Positions 23,600 to 36,571 of a DNA stretch of 64,000 bases are shown here, piece after piece (within the stretch, counting starts at the first letter, position 1; each line of letters begins with the position of its first letter). This DNA is from Schistocephalus solidus. Its lineage: Eukaryota > Platyhelminthes > Cestoda > Diphyllobothriidea > Diphyllobothriidae. The stretch is from NCBI GenBank assembly GCA_017591395.1, contig WEDG01000274.1:62001-126000 (forward strand), given 5' to 3'. The notes under the pieces are model-generated. The model worked only from the letters and a program-made list of their open reading frames with translations, had not been told where the DNA came from and made no database searches. The position numbers and the translations under genes were made by a program.

Positions 23600-24760
23600 A
23601 CGCCAATTACGTCGAATACACAGGGTGTTGCCCCTGAATCTGTGACTATACCAATGTCGAGGAGGTGGACGAAAACCAGAGTCTGGAGCAAAGGCATCTT
23701 ATTAAGCATAGATCTGGCAATTACGACGAATATGTTAAGTGGGCGCGTTTTTGGTACCTGAAACGGGACAGTTATGCTGTCAGAGTGACTGCCTTCGGTC
23801 AAAGAAATGCCCTTTTCACTCGAACTATTATTCCGCTCCTTATTTGGAGATTTGCTTCGCCATTTGTCCTTCATCTTTACAGTTCTATAATTTATTGTCT
23901 TATTTTCATTCGCTCTTTCAGCCCGTAGTCCGGTTGAAAATAACTTCAGAATGCAGACCACGTATGGTTTATTTGTCTCTGTAGCAGGAGCTGTGCCTGT
24001 TTTCGTTTTCCACGATGAGTTTAAGAGGCCTTGGTCTAGGTTTTGTATCGGGTTCTGACAGAGCCTTCCCTATTATATATGCCTTGCGAATGTGGATGGA
24101 CTCGCCATCCGTTAGCAACGTTTTTGCATACAATGGAAGGAGAGCCAAAAGTCATTTTCAACTCGCTCCTTTGGCATTTAAGACGCTGACTCTGGTAACT
24201 CTTTAATGACTTCATTATGTTTTCGACTCAGTAGAGTGCCCGTTTGCAACACAGATCTTTCAACAGAAGTGAGTACTTGTAACCAGTTCAATTGGTCTTA
24301 TAGGTCCAGATAAACCAGGTGTTGTGCAGGATGGAGACAAATACGTGAACGACTTGGACTACTTAGACCTTTTCCTCTTTTGATTGACAAACTCACCAAT
24401 CTTTGCAACATCGCATGTTGGTGCAACGTCCAGCAGGGATGCAGCGCTCGGTTGTTAAGCCAGATTATTGCTAATGCTGCCTGAGCTAAGTGCGGATAGT
24501 TTGGAGCAAGGACAAGATGGGATGGCCTTCGAACTAGCGAAACGTCCTCTGATTTACTGGGTTCGGTAAACGCGATATATTTTATGTGAGTTTTAGGTAT
24601 GGTTGAAGAGGCTCTATATGCATACGAATTTTTCTTTACGGTAGGTTTTGAACGGACAGAAGCTTTTTTAACATTTAGGTGAGAAATGGATTTTCTTAAA
24701 TTATCTTTTTCTTACTTTAGATTGTCTACCTGCTGCTCCATCCCTAAGAATTTATGTAGG
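23600..24760 (-). pseudogene. LINE ORF1 and start of endonuclease (LINE-A-like)
   Basis: Minus strand. At 24000-24200 the RRM-like ORF1 block is seen: KELPESAS.NAKERVENDF, LLTDGESIHIRKAYIIGKA and PRPRPLKLIVENEN, parallel to the ORF1 of LINE-B. Then 23593-23961 gives a Lys/Ser-rich spacer and the beginning of an endonuclease (SMLNKMPLLQTLVFVHLLDI, IVTDSGATPCV), aligning with the LINE-A endonuclease at 21640-21760. Similarity stops at about 23610, so it is a separate, 3'-truncated copy. Confidence 0.6.
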
Positions 24761-25010
24761 AAACTGAAACACCCCGTACAGGTTTCATCTTCGTAAGTAA
24801 CATTTATAAGGTTTACTAGGTCTTACTAGGCTTACTAAGCCTTAAGACAAATAAAACTTGCCATCCCTTTGAAAAAAGAGTATTATAAGGCGCGAAATAG
24901 AATTAAGGCTGAAATTTCATAAATTTTATTCACCCTGCGTATCCTGCGTAGATCGTTATCATATTTAAGACGGAAGATGAAACCAACAACCTCAATTCAT
25001 CGTAAACTTC

Positions 25011-25556
25011 ATGCCTCGGGACCAAAAGGTTGCTTTGAATACACCTTTCAGCTTCAAATATGCCTCAAATGTACAAATAATAGTTAAAGCTAAACAGCTA
25101 GATCTGTCCGATTTACAGAACTGCAATGACTTCATGATGAAGTTTGGATCTATTTTATATATACACGGCAACCTGTTCGATGGTAACATATCTGATGTTC
25201 TCTCTCAGGATTGCAGACCTCTCGATTCGCTTGTTCCATTGGTCACCAGCGAGGCTTTTGACAGACAGAAGCGTAATCATAATTTTCTCCTAATAAATGC
25301 TCCCATACACAGACGCTCAGTTGACGTTGCTATGGGCTTTTTGTACTTGGGTGGTTTCAAATACAAAAAAGTGGAAGCAAAACGCCTCTCTTCGCGTAGC
25401 AAGAACCCTCCTATCTTAGGTAAATTGTTTTCAACTGATGAGGTGGACACAAATTTTTCTCAACGAGGTCATAGTTCTCGCTATTTGGAAATGGCAAAAT
25501 GTTACCTTTTTCGAGATCTTACACCAATGGAGCGAAGAAATAGGTCCTTCCCATAA
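25011..25556 (+). pseudogene. LINE-C ORF1 (RNA-binding protein)
   Basis: A 181-codon frame with LSDLQNCNDFMMKFG, a coiled stretch, then an RRM-like half: NHNFLLINAPIHRRSVDVAM, KVEAKRLSSRSKNPPIL and FRDLTPMERRNR. This is the ORF1 layout of CR1-type LINEs. After the stop at 25554 two open stretches (25635-25841 and 25938-26273) are very rich in Pro and Ser, and look like the ORF1 C-terminal tail separated by mutations. No stop occurs inside the main frame. Confidence 0.68.
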
Positions 25557-26337
25557 TCGATTTCTAAACCTTATATTCATAAGTCTGGTCGTATTTCCAC
25601 TAACGTCAATGCACTAGTTAATTCATCTCATCAGATGTCCAGTTCGGTCAGCCCCTCCTATCAACCTTCTACTTCGTTTCCCCCGAGGCCGAATACTGCA
25701 ATTTCTGTTGCTTTAAACCCACCTGTGCTGTCTAAAACCCCGTCTAAAGCATTTATACCGTGTTACCCGTCGAAAGCACTTAGACTGCCAGCTTCCCCTC
25801 TTAAACGCAGTTCTCCAGGCCTCTCCGGGAAATTTCCCTAGCCACATCGCATAAATAACGTTCTTCAAATACAAAATCCGTAATCATCTAAATTTAAATT
25901 ATTTCACCCTCCACAAGCTAGCTCGGCCCATAACCCCTTGGGTCATCTTATGCCCTCAATTATCTCACCTAAGGCAGGTTTTCCAAAGGATGTAAATCTA
26001 ACCCAAACCCAAAAGCAAGATAGTGCATGTCTCAGTAATTGCATACTACCCTCTCCAAAACTAAGCAAGCCTCTCCAACAGGCAAATTACCCTTACCATG
26101 TAAACCCATACACAATTCCCGACTTTCCAGCACTTAATTCTTATAGCTGCTTGCCCTCTCCTATCAACCTCTATATTCCATCTCACTTCCCGTCAATCCG
26201 TTTTAACTACCAACAGGCATATCCCGGTCTTAACCTCCTATGGTGGTTCGATACCGGAGAGTTATATTCCTAATCCCTAAAGATATCCCTCTCAGCCTTC
26301 TGTTAATAACGTTCATATACCAATCGTTCTGGCGCAG

Positions 26338-27417
26338 TTGGCAATTACCCTCCAAGCCACAATAACTTCTTATTTAAGTACCGGCCTCCAAATATTTTTT
26401 ATAAATAATGATCACCCTAGTTTGGATAATCGAACTACCCTAGATGTCATATTACTTAATGCTAGATATGTTATAAATACGATGGCCCAAATGAGAGCCA
26501 TTGCTTTCGAGGTAATGCCTGATGTTTTATGTGTAACTGAATCTTGGACCCATTCCTTAATTTCCGACTCTTTGCTTGTCATAGACCAATATGACTTCTA
26601 CCGTCAAGACCGCACTTGTATGCGTGGTGGTGTTTGTCTTCTCTATATTAAAGCTTCATTTAAGCACTTCCTGTTTGATCTGTATGTAACGCCATTCTCT
26701 GATAATAACTGCTTCGCATCCATTATCCTGTCGCCCCGGCAAAAAGCGATTCTCGGATGTATTTGCAGCCCGCCTAATCCATCATGCGATGATGATGCAA
26801 AACTTTGTCAAATTTTTAAATTGGTTTCGGAGTCAAATTTTAACATTAAAATAATCGCTGGGGTTTTTAATTTTCCTGAAATTGACTGGATTTCAAGTTT
26901 TTGTCCATCGAGGTTTCAGCCTTTCCTCGATACCATTAATTTTTCTAATTGGTCCCAACTTGTCCGTTCTTCAACGAGAGACAAGTATATTTTAGACCTG
27001 ATTTCCACAAACGACATTGCTCCCCTGTTCGTTGATTTTAAGCAGGGCCTCTTCCAATGTAACCATACATTAATTCAGTGTGGCCTTCCGATTGCTTCAT
27101 CGAAAAAGGCTAGCGCTATTCGTACCTATCATGCTTTTGACCTCGCAGATATGAGCTTAATTAGTAACTTTTTGGACTCATTGGACTGGCAGCATCTCTC
27201 CTTAATGAACGATGCAGCAAGTCTTTCTGGCTTTATGTCAGCCGTTTCAAATAACATCCTGGAATGTTTTCCAACCAAAATTGTCAAGCCCTACACTTCA
27301 GAATACACCGTCCCTCACATTCTTCTGCCAAGATTAAAGACATTGAGGAAGCAATTAAAAGATCAATATAATAGTTCGTTATCTGTACATCTAAGGATCG
27401 CAGAGATTTTTAAATAA
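26338..27417 (+). pseudogene. LINE-C endonuclease with lost catalytic residues
   Basis: A 359-codon frame with no stop. It shows VILLNARYVINTMAQMRA, VLCVTESWTHSLISDS, DFYRQDRTCMRGGVCLLYI and FNFPEIDW. The usual GDFN motif reads AGVFNF, so the Asp is replaced by Val, and the usual SDH motif reads CNH (FQCNHTLIQ). Both changes should abolish nicking. A long frame with dead residues suggests a copy that lost function by missense changes. The first residue shown is an alternative start; the family start is probably slightly upstream. Confidence 0.75.
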
Positions 27418-27570
27418 GCCTCTAAGATTCGTCTTGCACGTGACAGACAGAGGGAATCTTGCGAACTCAGCGAGCAAAATTCTGCAAAATCTGTTGCTTT
27501 ACTATTTTACCGTCGATCCTGCTCTAAACGAGTTTATGAAGTACCTTCATAACTAAATAAATCTACGAAC

Positions 27571-29234
27571 TTCGTTCTCGAAGACTATGACAAGGCAGAA
27601 TTGTTTAGTGCCTTATTTGCAAATCATCTTACGAAGAAATCTGAACAGGTTTCGACGTTTCAGGCATCCTCATTCAATGTTATCAACACCATTGATTTCT
27701 CCATAGGACTAATTCGTAAGCAAATAATGCGTCTGAAAAACTTGCACTCTTCGGGGGCTGACAGTATTCCAAACTCAGTTATTAAGAGAGTGCCGAGCTT
27801 TCCCCGATTGCTTAGCCATGTATTCTCAGTTTATCTTTTAAATGGATTCTTTCCTGGCTCATGGAAGACATCTATTATTCTTCCGGTCTTTAAGTCGGGA
27901 TCTCGTTCGGACGTAAATAATTATCGAGGCGTTCACAAAACCCCTGCTCTAGCAAAATTTCTTGAACAAATTATTTTTAATCAAATTCTGGACTTTTGCA
28001 TAGAAAATAAGCTCATAGGCGACTCGCAAAATGTTTTTCTACCTGTGAGATCATGCGAAGTGTGTCACTTAGCTTTTCTTAACCTCGTCACTTCCCTTCG
28101 TAATGAGCAACAGTCAGTGGTTGTGATCTACTTTGACCTGAGCTAAGCCTTTGACAAGGTACCGCACAGACGTCTTCTGGTGAAAATGGAAGCCCTCGAC
28201 ATCCGACATCCTCTCCTTGACTTCATTGGTTCCTACTTGTCTAACCGCAGCCAGAAGGTCTTAGAAGGTAATAGCTACTCGACGCCGCAGCCGATCACGA
28301 ATGGCGTCTTTCAAGGCTAGAACCGTGCCTTCTTTTCATTCTGTACTTAAACGAAATTTCAACTTTACTCACAAATTCACAAAATTTCGTTTACGCTGAC
28401 GATCTCAAGTGCATTTATTCATTTTCTAAAGACACTGCCAATAGTTGCGTTGATAAAATAAAAACTGATCTACTTATGCTATCACGTTGGATCTCTAGTA
28501 GGCAGATGGAGTTTTCTTCATCCAAGATTAGTTTCATGTGTTTTGGCCCCACCAAGCGTCCTGGACCCCTAATATTTCAAAATAGTACACGTTTCGAACG
28601 ATCAACCATAAGAGACTAAGGTGTAAGTCACACGAATAAGCTAGCATTATCGCCTCATGCAGATCGAACTTCTGCAAACGCCTCACAGGTATGTGGTTTT
28701 ATATGACATAATTTTTCCTTCCGGAAATAAAGTTAAACCTGTACCGCATTTTTGTTCTTCCTATCCTAGAATACTGCTGTCCCCTCTTTGGGCTGATAAA
28801 CGCCTCTGAGCGCAGTAAGATTGAAAAAGTTCAGAGGGTTTATACTTGAAGACTATTTTTTTTTCCTTGATCCAGTATCTCTTTTACGGATAGATGCCAG
28901 TTAGCAAACATTAAATTTATGTGGGTTAGAAGACTCCAAGCCGGTCTCAGCTTCCTGTTTCACGTTAACTCTAGCCCAAATCTCACTCCGATAGTTCGAC
29001 CCTATGCCACTCGTTATTCCTCCATGATCATTTCACCACCCCTTAGCTCCACAGCTAATCGTTCTAAGTTTTTGCCTCAAAATATGCTTTCATCTGGAAT
29101 AATCTTCCACTGCAAATTAGGTTGTCGCCTACATTAGCTATTTTTAATACAAATTACGCAAACATTTAGCTGCGGAAGATATAAAGTCCTTTATGTCTGT
29201 TTACTTCCCAAACTCGCAACTTTTGGATTTTTAA
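27571..29234 (+). pseudogene. LINE-C reverse transcriptase, multiply broken
   Basis: The 27601-28146 frame gives the RT N-terminal blocks: MRLKNLHSSGADSIPNSVIK, WKTSIILPVFKSGSRSDVNN and IYFDLS, followed by a stop at 28144-28146 in motif A (then AFDKVPHRRLL in frame). Further blocks follow in shifting frames: TNGVFQG, FVYADDLKCIYSF (motif C, YADD), SSSKISFMCFG, and a C-terminal RRLQAGLSFLFHV (about 28926) with LAAEDIKSFMSVYF ending at 29234. All RT landmarks are present but at least five disruptions make it inactive. Confidence 0.72.
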
Positions 29235-30484
29235 AAGGGTCCTCCTGGTATTTTAGGCAGCTCCCTTGACATTATGTTGGTCTCTTATTATTTTTCCATC
29301 ATCTTCAGCAGAGTCAATCTTTGCATTCACTTTTTCGTCCCCCCTTTTAAACTAGCATCGCTAACTCTTGACAACCTTGATACTTTCATCCGATTTTGCA
29401 ATGCCGACGATGGTCTCCAGGTTCAGTTGATGATGAAGGCGGGTTCTGATGGTTTTGCCTCTTTGATTGGTGATCTATGCATTCAGCAAGGTTGCATCTC
29501 AATGATGATTTCATGACCTCAACTCTCCCCTCTTCGTTTTGACCCTGGTGTCAACGATGAATTTCTCCTCTTTCACCTCCACTAGTGGTTACAAACAGGA
29601 GCTCTGACTGCTATATTATCTCTCATACCACAAGGAGCGTTCCGTACCCTCATACGTTGTCAGCAACATCACAATACTATCCCATTGCATCTAGCTATTA
29701 ATGTTTTAGTGAAGCAGTTTTTTCTCCTAGTTTTTTTTAAATTGGTAGCTCGCCGATCTCCGCGTCCGATTTAAACGTAGGAGTTTTTTTACTGCTTCTT
29801 TTCTAGTTCACCGTATATGTCAAAGATTTTTGACTATTGTTTTAAAAATGGCAAATCGTTCTGAATCGGATATGCCTACCATATTATTCATTTCTGCTGT
29901 TGATATGGCTGCTGAGATAGTGCAGCAATTATCCACTTTGTATTTATTTATACCGTGATCCTTAGTTTAAAATGACGGGGCTCTCTGGGCCTTTAATATA
30001 CAATTTATTTATTTGTAGGCTTTCTGCTCGTTTAGGGGCAGTTTAACAATAAGCAGAAAAACAATATTTGCAACTATTATCTGCTGGTCTATTGCCTTGC
30101 TGATTAAGAATTTAGAATTTTTATTTTGATAGCACCGGCAAGGCACTGTCTAAATAAACATTAGTAACGAAAAAATAATATCAATGTGTGCATATAAAAT
30201 TTACAATACTTTATAATGTAGACAGATTTTGTCCTGCTAGGTCAACAGTTAGCGATGTTTTAAAATTACTAGTGAACTAGAAATATAGGCAGTGGAAAAA
30301 ACTCTTACCATAAAAATGGAGGCAGAGTTCAATAGGCCTTCATTTTCGAATAGAAGTTAGGATAAAAAACTGCTTTGGAAAATAAGGTTAGGTGCAGAGT
30401 ACGGTAATGCTGCGGTTGCATTTCAGAATGAGGTAAAAAAACGTAGAGATGGTACGTCAATGAACTTGATCGAAACCCCTGCAA
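29235..30484. other. LINE 3' regions, no gene
   Basis: The first 750 bases are the LINE-C 3' untranslated region. Around 29997-30030 a palindromic-looking junction (ATTTATTTAT followed by a tail that reads CCTACAAATAAATAAATTG on the minus strand) suggests that two LINE 3' ends abut. Confidence 0.45.
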
Positions 30485-30560
30485 ATATAACCGAGTGGTT
30501 AGAGGCGTCGATAGATTGTCCTACGTGATTTTGCAGCGCAGGTTCGAAACTACATCGTGA
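30485..30560 (+). repeat. tRNA-like sequence (Ser/Leu type), pseudogene or SINE head
   Basis: ACCGAGTGGTTAGAGGCG resembles a tRNA D-arm/A box with a type II style, and GGTTCGAAACT at 30541 resembles a B box. The acceptor stem does not pair, so it is not a functional tRNA. Confidence 0.5.
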
Positions 30561-30749
30561 ACCAATTTTTCGTGGCAATGTTAGAATCGCCACAAAAATT
30601 AAAAGAGAGTCGGTAATGATTTTGAAGAATACGACTATATGGGGATGTGAAAAGGGTATAAGAGTGATAAAATATGCCGATTCATACTTTGTTTTGAGCC
30701 ACTTCCATGATTGAATGCAGATGCAGGGAGCACACAGCCAGCGTGAGTT

Positions 30750-32020
30750 GCAAAAATGAGCAAAGACCAAAAGTTGCTCCTCCAGTTGAGATAAATCCCA
30801 AGGCAGAGAAGAATCCGCAGCAGTGGAATTTATTTAAAGCTACAGCATCCTTATGTCCAAGTCACAAATTCCGAACTCAGGAGAATAAACACACAATTCT
30901 TTAATAATTTCCAAGCACCGTGTAGAAACTAAAAACTCTTTAGCTCGAAAAACATTATATTCGAAACCAATTTCAAACGACGTGCCAATTTGCCTATAAC
31001 TCAAAGCAAACAGATTAAGATTTGTTAGGCAGGTTTCGTGGGGCAAGGATCTTTTAATTTTAACCATTTTCCTGGCTTTCCTTTGTACTATTTCGAGAAA
31101 GTTCTGACCTTGAACTGTCCAGGGTGGCTTGGCTTGTATATAATATTTGAAATTTCGCTCACGAATATTCTGAAAATCTTGGTGAAGAGATCTTCATTGA
31201 AAGCCAAAAAGGCTCATTTAATGGCGTGCAGCATAGTCACACTTAACCAGTGAGAGAATAATGTTAAAGTGATAATTGTCAGTACATCAAGTTTTTTTCG
31301 GGTCCCCACGTCCCCTAAGGCAGTATCGTTAAGACAGTAGCTTCGAATTCGGTGGATCTCGGCGAAGTATTGTGCATTTATCGACGGCGAACCCCGTAGA
31401 CAATGACTTGACCACTCCGCCTAAGGATTTCGGTTGGTGTGAGGTCTATCTTCGTCGGCATGGCTCCGAGTACACTACAGATTTAATGTAATCAGTAAAC
31501 GTTTCTTCTTCACAGTTGAGATTTCTGACACAATTGTGCACGTATAGTAGTAAAAGAATTGGCTGTTGACTTGAATCCTGAGGAGCATCATTCTTGCCTG
31601 CAACAGGACATAGTCTTTGTGGGTCGATGCACACAAGCTAGTACAAACCCATGCGAACATTCTCAATCCATTTGAGGAGGTGACGCCTGATTCATATACT
31701 TTTTAGTTTGTACAACAGCCTTCGGTGGGGCACAGCGTTGAAGGCCTTTGGAAATTCAATGAACGCGATGTAAAACCTACATGCAAGAGCTAATCTCCAG
31801 GTCTGGAGAGATTGCAGCAAATTATTCATGCAGGATCTTCCTTTTCGGAACCCATGTTGACAGGTTGATAGCAAATTATGAGTCTCTGAACAAATTTGGT
31901 CTTAATGATCCGCTTCATAAACCTACCTAAGACGCATGTCAAGCTTATGGGCCTGTTATTTGTCATGGACGCCCATCTACCGCTTTTTTAGAATGGTGTT
32001 ATATGTTACAATTAAGAAAG
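30750..32020 (-). mobile_element. LINE-B-like element, 5'-truncated, broken
   Basis: Minus strand. From 32015 down: HITPF.KSGRWASMTNNRPI, then CQHGFRKGRSCMNNLLQSLQ, FIEFPKAFNAVPHRRLLYKL (motif A, its Asp changed to Glu), and at 30840-31067 the C-terminal block LPHETCLTNLNLFALSYRQI. Motif B and motif C regions are badly altered. It is older than the LINE-B copy at 15953. Confidence 0.68.
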
Positions 32021-32539
32021 GGAATTTAAGCAGCATATTTCGTTTCTTCCGACAGTGCCTACAAACGTCAACCCATAGATACAAGCTCATGGTTTTAAAT
32101 AGTAATTTCTGCCCTCCAATTCAAAGGAAAGCAGGATGAAAGGATTAATAAAATTTATCTTTCCAACACGGACTAATTTTTATGGTTATTTAACATTCTA
32201 CATCGACCTTAGATAAATTGCATGCAGAGAGTAAACAGAATTGTAATTCATGCAATCCTCGTATACATATCTCAATCTTTCGTCATGGATTATCTATTTA
32301 TCTCTGTCTGGAGGATAAACAGCCTTATCTTTGCGCAATCTAACCATTGCATAGCCTTCTTGCCAATGAAAATCGCCCAGATGTAGTTTCATTTTGGAAA
32401 GCTCCGGCTGGGGCTTCACACATGACAGCAGAAACATAATCAGTTGAATTTGAACGTAAAAGATAACATTGCACTTCTTAAAAATCCTTATTTTATTAAT
32501 ACTATAATATACAAGCAATTACTAGCCTTCATGGTTTAA

Positions 32540-34130
32540 CATGCTATGTGTGTTTACGCAGAGGCAGAACGCGCGTCGAACCCGTTTGGCAATAACACCT
32601 ATCCCCAATATTTCCAAATTTATTTGCGATTTTGCTGGCAGTTGTGAAGGCATTTTCATTTACTTTTTGTTTAAGTTTTGCATTTTTGATCCTCTTCTTT
32701 GGTTATTGAGGCAACCATGTCTTCTTGTTTGGAAAAAATGTTGGTGTTGCATACTGAAGCATATGATATATGCTCCAAAACTGCTCTCTAGTCTATTCAC
32801 CTTAATCCAGTCGAATGGTATGTATCCAGAAATCAGGCAATACTCAAGCATTACACCCATCTTTAAAAACGGGAAACGATCTGATACACAAAGCTATCGT
32901 GGTGGTCACCGAATATCGGTAATAGCAAAAATCTTAGAAAAACTAATTTCGAAACAAATGCTAAATTATCTAACAAACGCTAACCTCATACCTTACTCTC
33001 AACACGCTTTCGTACCTAAAAAGTCATGTCAGTCCTACCATCTCACCTTCCTTGAATTCGTTTCAAGTAACAGAGATGACGGAAACACGGTGGCTACGAT
33101 ATACCTTGACCTAAAAAGAGCATCCGATAAAGTCCCCCATAAAAGGCCTCTACTGAAGCTAATATGTTATGTGATTGGGTCTTCCCTTCTCGATTTTCTA
33201 AAATCTTACCTTCAAAACCGATATCAGGTAGTACAAATTTGAAACGTGGTCTCAGAACCATCTCCTATTAGTATTGGAGTACTTCAGGGGACTATGCTAG
33301 GTCCCCTCCTTTTTTTATATACATTCACGACTCATCCTCTATATCAACGTTAGCTAAAACATTTTTATCTGCGGACGACTTAAAACTTGTATATGCAAAT
33401 AACAAGCATACAGTAGCCACTATGCATAGAACGATTGAAAATGATCGTAAAAAACTAAGCGAATAAAGTACTTAATGGCAAATGCCATTCACTCCAAGTA
33501 AATGTCATCTCCTGATTGTTTCGTCCACAAAAACTCCCTCCCATAATTTTCAATAATCAGGAAATAACAGAGACAACATCAATAAAAGACTAATGTCTTA
33601 GCTTTACCAATACTCTTGATTTATCTTCCCACGTTAAACAAATATAACCAAAAGCCACTAGCCTTTGCGGATTCATTTGTAAAGTTTTTCCTTACCTGCC
33701 CTAAAGAAACGGCTATATAAAATGTACGTTTTACCTCTCCTGGATTACAGCTCAATTTTCTTTGGCATAATGCCCATAGACGGCCAAAAGAAACTAGAAG
33801 CCATTCAAATATGCTTTACAAGATCCTTATCCAAATGTAATGGCATTCGAGGCTCATACATGGAAATATACAATAGATATGGTCTTCAACCCGTCGGGAT
33901 TAGACGACTAAAACGTGGTCTCACTTTTCTATTCTAAATCACACGCGACCAAGATATTCTCAGAATGAATATATTGACAAATCGAAACAGCCCCCGAGAC
34001 ACTAGAAATAATGCATATATTATAAAAAAATTTAAATTCAAAAAGGCCCAACAGTCAAACTTCTATTCTATAAGATACGCGACAGTATAGAATTTAAAAT
34101 AAAAATCAAGCACTATCTGTCAAATAAAAC
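32540..34130 (+). mobile_element. LINE-D (LINE-C relative), RT fragment
   Basis: Plus strand. The 32541-33242 frame contains SNGMYPEIRQYSSITPIFKN, ISVIAKILEKLISKQML, QHAFVPKKSCQSYHL, and motif A as IYLDLKRASDKVPHK. Next come GVLQGTMLGPLLF (motif B), SADDLKLVYANN (motif C), and at 33722-33937 YVLPLLDYSSIFFG and RRLKRGLTFLF. No endonuclease is present, so it is 5'-truncated. A few frameshifts and stops break it. Confidence 0.72.
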
Positions 34131-34819
34131 CACACATATATTTTTGAATAAGATAGGACATTTTTCAACTCCGTGCATTAACATAGAATTCGGACCAAAA
34201 GGGCTCTGATAACGCCAACTTCCGGAATCACGCGTTTTACTATCAGCAATAGCTACTTCAATTATGAGTCCTCCCGATGAAATGCCATATCTGCACCTAG
34301 AAGTCAAGCTGCAAATCCAAACGTGCGCTTCCGATGACCGTGATAGCTATTTCACTCAAGCCAGAAGCTCCCACGATTACTTATTTCACGTCCATTTATG
34401 AACCTCCTCGACGACCTGCAATGCACACAGAGATGAAGAATTGAATAATCTGGTTTTGTGGTACACCTTCTGGTTATGGGCAAACTATAGCCGGTTGTTA
34501 GTGACCTACAAGACTCATAAATACCTGTCCCCAGGCTATGCGCATGGGCTCACAATTTAATGATTTATGTATACATTATCTAAAAACCAGCTTTTTTTCT
34601 ACTGCCAAAACTGATTTAAAAATTTTATGAAATAATGTAAATTTTCAAATGTTTTTTGAAAGCGTCTTTATTTTTATATAATTTTATGATTTTTAAAAAA
34701 TTTGCTTTAAAACTAATTTTTTATCTCTGCCTGTTAGAAGTATACATTTTCAATTTTAATCATCATATATGCACTTCGTTATTCGAATTGGCAACAAGCC
34801 GCACACCTAGGTTTTGATA

Positions 34820-34861
34820 TAGCTTTATGAATCGAATAGCACAAGCTGTTTCATAAAGCTA
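34820..34861. repeat. Hairpin with 12-bp perfect arms
   Basis: TAGCTTTATGAA at 34820-34831 pairs with TTCATAAAGCTA at 34850-34861 across an 18-base loop. Confidence 0.85.
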
Positions 34862-36478
34862 GATTAAACATAATCAACATTGTATTATAAAATACAAATA
34901 TGAAGACCATAGGACTGCATTGAAAGTTTCTTACCATTGAACTCTTCTTGCTCCTTATCCATTTTCACCTTTTTTTAGCAATCAGTTCAACTAAGTCTGA
35001 TTGGTCGGCAGACTCCTACCTGAATCAACTGCGCTTGTAGCGGCTGAGGAATTCGAGGTTGGCACACACACGGGCGAGTAACGCACATGTAGTCGATATT
35101 AGACGATGCGCATATTGAACAGGGTCTCTAAGCATCATGCCGATCACTAAAACGCAACAGTCATAAGAAGGAATGACAGAAATGTCAGAAATGGAGCTAA
35201 AGGATATAAAGGAATGAAAGGACACGATAGAAAATAAGGAAAAGAGCGTTACATGAAGCGATGACCCTTTTGGAGTGGGGGGTATTATGTCATGTCTGTT
35301 GGATAACTGGTGCGGAGTGCAAAGCTGTGGGCAACTACAGGGTCGGGACGAGGGAATGCTGAAATTGAACGGAGGATAACGATACGATAAGTGGTGACGG
35401 TAATAGTGGGGACGGGGGTCAGCGTTCGAGTGTGGAAGGGGGCACCAGCATCTTCACCGAGATTCCATCACTCCATTCCCATCCAGGATCCACGCGAAAA
35501 GTGCTCCCAGTTTATTTAAGCAATTCTGTCGGAACTGTGGTGCGTTACACGCTCGCATCTGATTGGAAGTGCCTATCGATTCGAATCGACCGCAGAAGTT
35601 TCTACGTCTTTCAAATGCATACTCTCGAACGTCAATAGCATACTAGTCTTGACCCTAACCATTATTACCTTGACACATTCATTTCCATTCTGTAAAGCTG
35701 TTTAATTTTCAAATTTTGCTATTTCTAAACCTCGGAAAACTGGTTTTTTACTTAAAACAAACTCGTCATTTCGAGCACAGCTATTTAAGCAAACAAACAA
35801 AACAAAGCTAAAGTAGTTGATGAAAAGAGGACGTTGTTTTTTTTTTTCTGTGTTCTAAAGATTTGACGACAGCCAAGCAGTGCCAAATCAATAAACGTAT
35901 AAAGCTATTTATTTGCTTAACATATTTACTGGGCGAAAGGGATGATATTTAAACAGGAAAACAAAATTTAATACAAATTCTGATTCAAACTTCCATAGGG
36001 CCGCAATAACGCTCGTTCATTAGGTTTATAACTATCAGCGCTTATGGTTTGGATACCCATATCTGAATATTAAGAAATGGTTTTAATGCACTAAAATGCC
36101 GACGTTTAGCTTCTTTTGCTTATTGCGCTGATATTGATTTCTGACACATTATCGAGCGCTGCCTTCTGTTAGGTCAATTGAGTGTAAGTAAACCGGAGGG
36201 ATTTAATTTACTTCTCCTGTGTAGACTTTCCAATTTTTTGCATTTCGATACATTTTTAGAATTTCAATCATTCAGGATAGATATATGCCTCTATCCAGTT
36301 AAATGCCTCGAGATACATCGCGATACTTATGTAAATTTGTTATCGCTTTTGGACTCTATTGATATGAGCCTTATATCGAGATGTCAGGATATGGCGTCAT
36401 AGGCGAAAAAAGAATGTGCTATGTCACACGCAAAACGGATATATAATTAAAGTGCGACCCGTCCCTTTTAGTTTATAT

Positions 36479-36571
36479 AAATCGTGATACAACGAGCACG
36501 ACTAATATATTAGTCGTGCTTTACCGTAATTGTCATTTCACATCCACATGTAGCTCGTTTTATCACGATTT
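36479..36571. mobile_element. Small MITE-like element with terminal inverted repeats
   Basis: AAATCGTGATACAACGAGC at 36479 pairs with the complement of GCTCGTTTTATCACGATTT ending at 36571, 19 bp with one mismatch. Inside, 36495-36520 is a perfect 26-bp palindrome with arms AGCACGACTAATA. No target duplication is obvious. Confidence 0.6.

Larger units (their letters stand above)
24940..29990 (+). mobile_element. LINE-C (CR1-like), near full length, decayed
   Basis: Plus-strand element with ORF1 (25011-25556 and a Pro/Ser-rich tail), endonuclease (26338-27417), RT and C-terminal region (27571-29234), and a long 3' region ending near an ATACAATTTATTTAT stretch at about 29997. It is a different subfamily from LINE-A and LINE-B. 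Confidence 0.75.
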
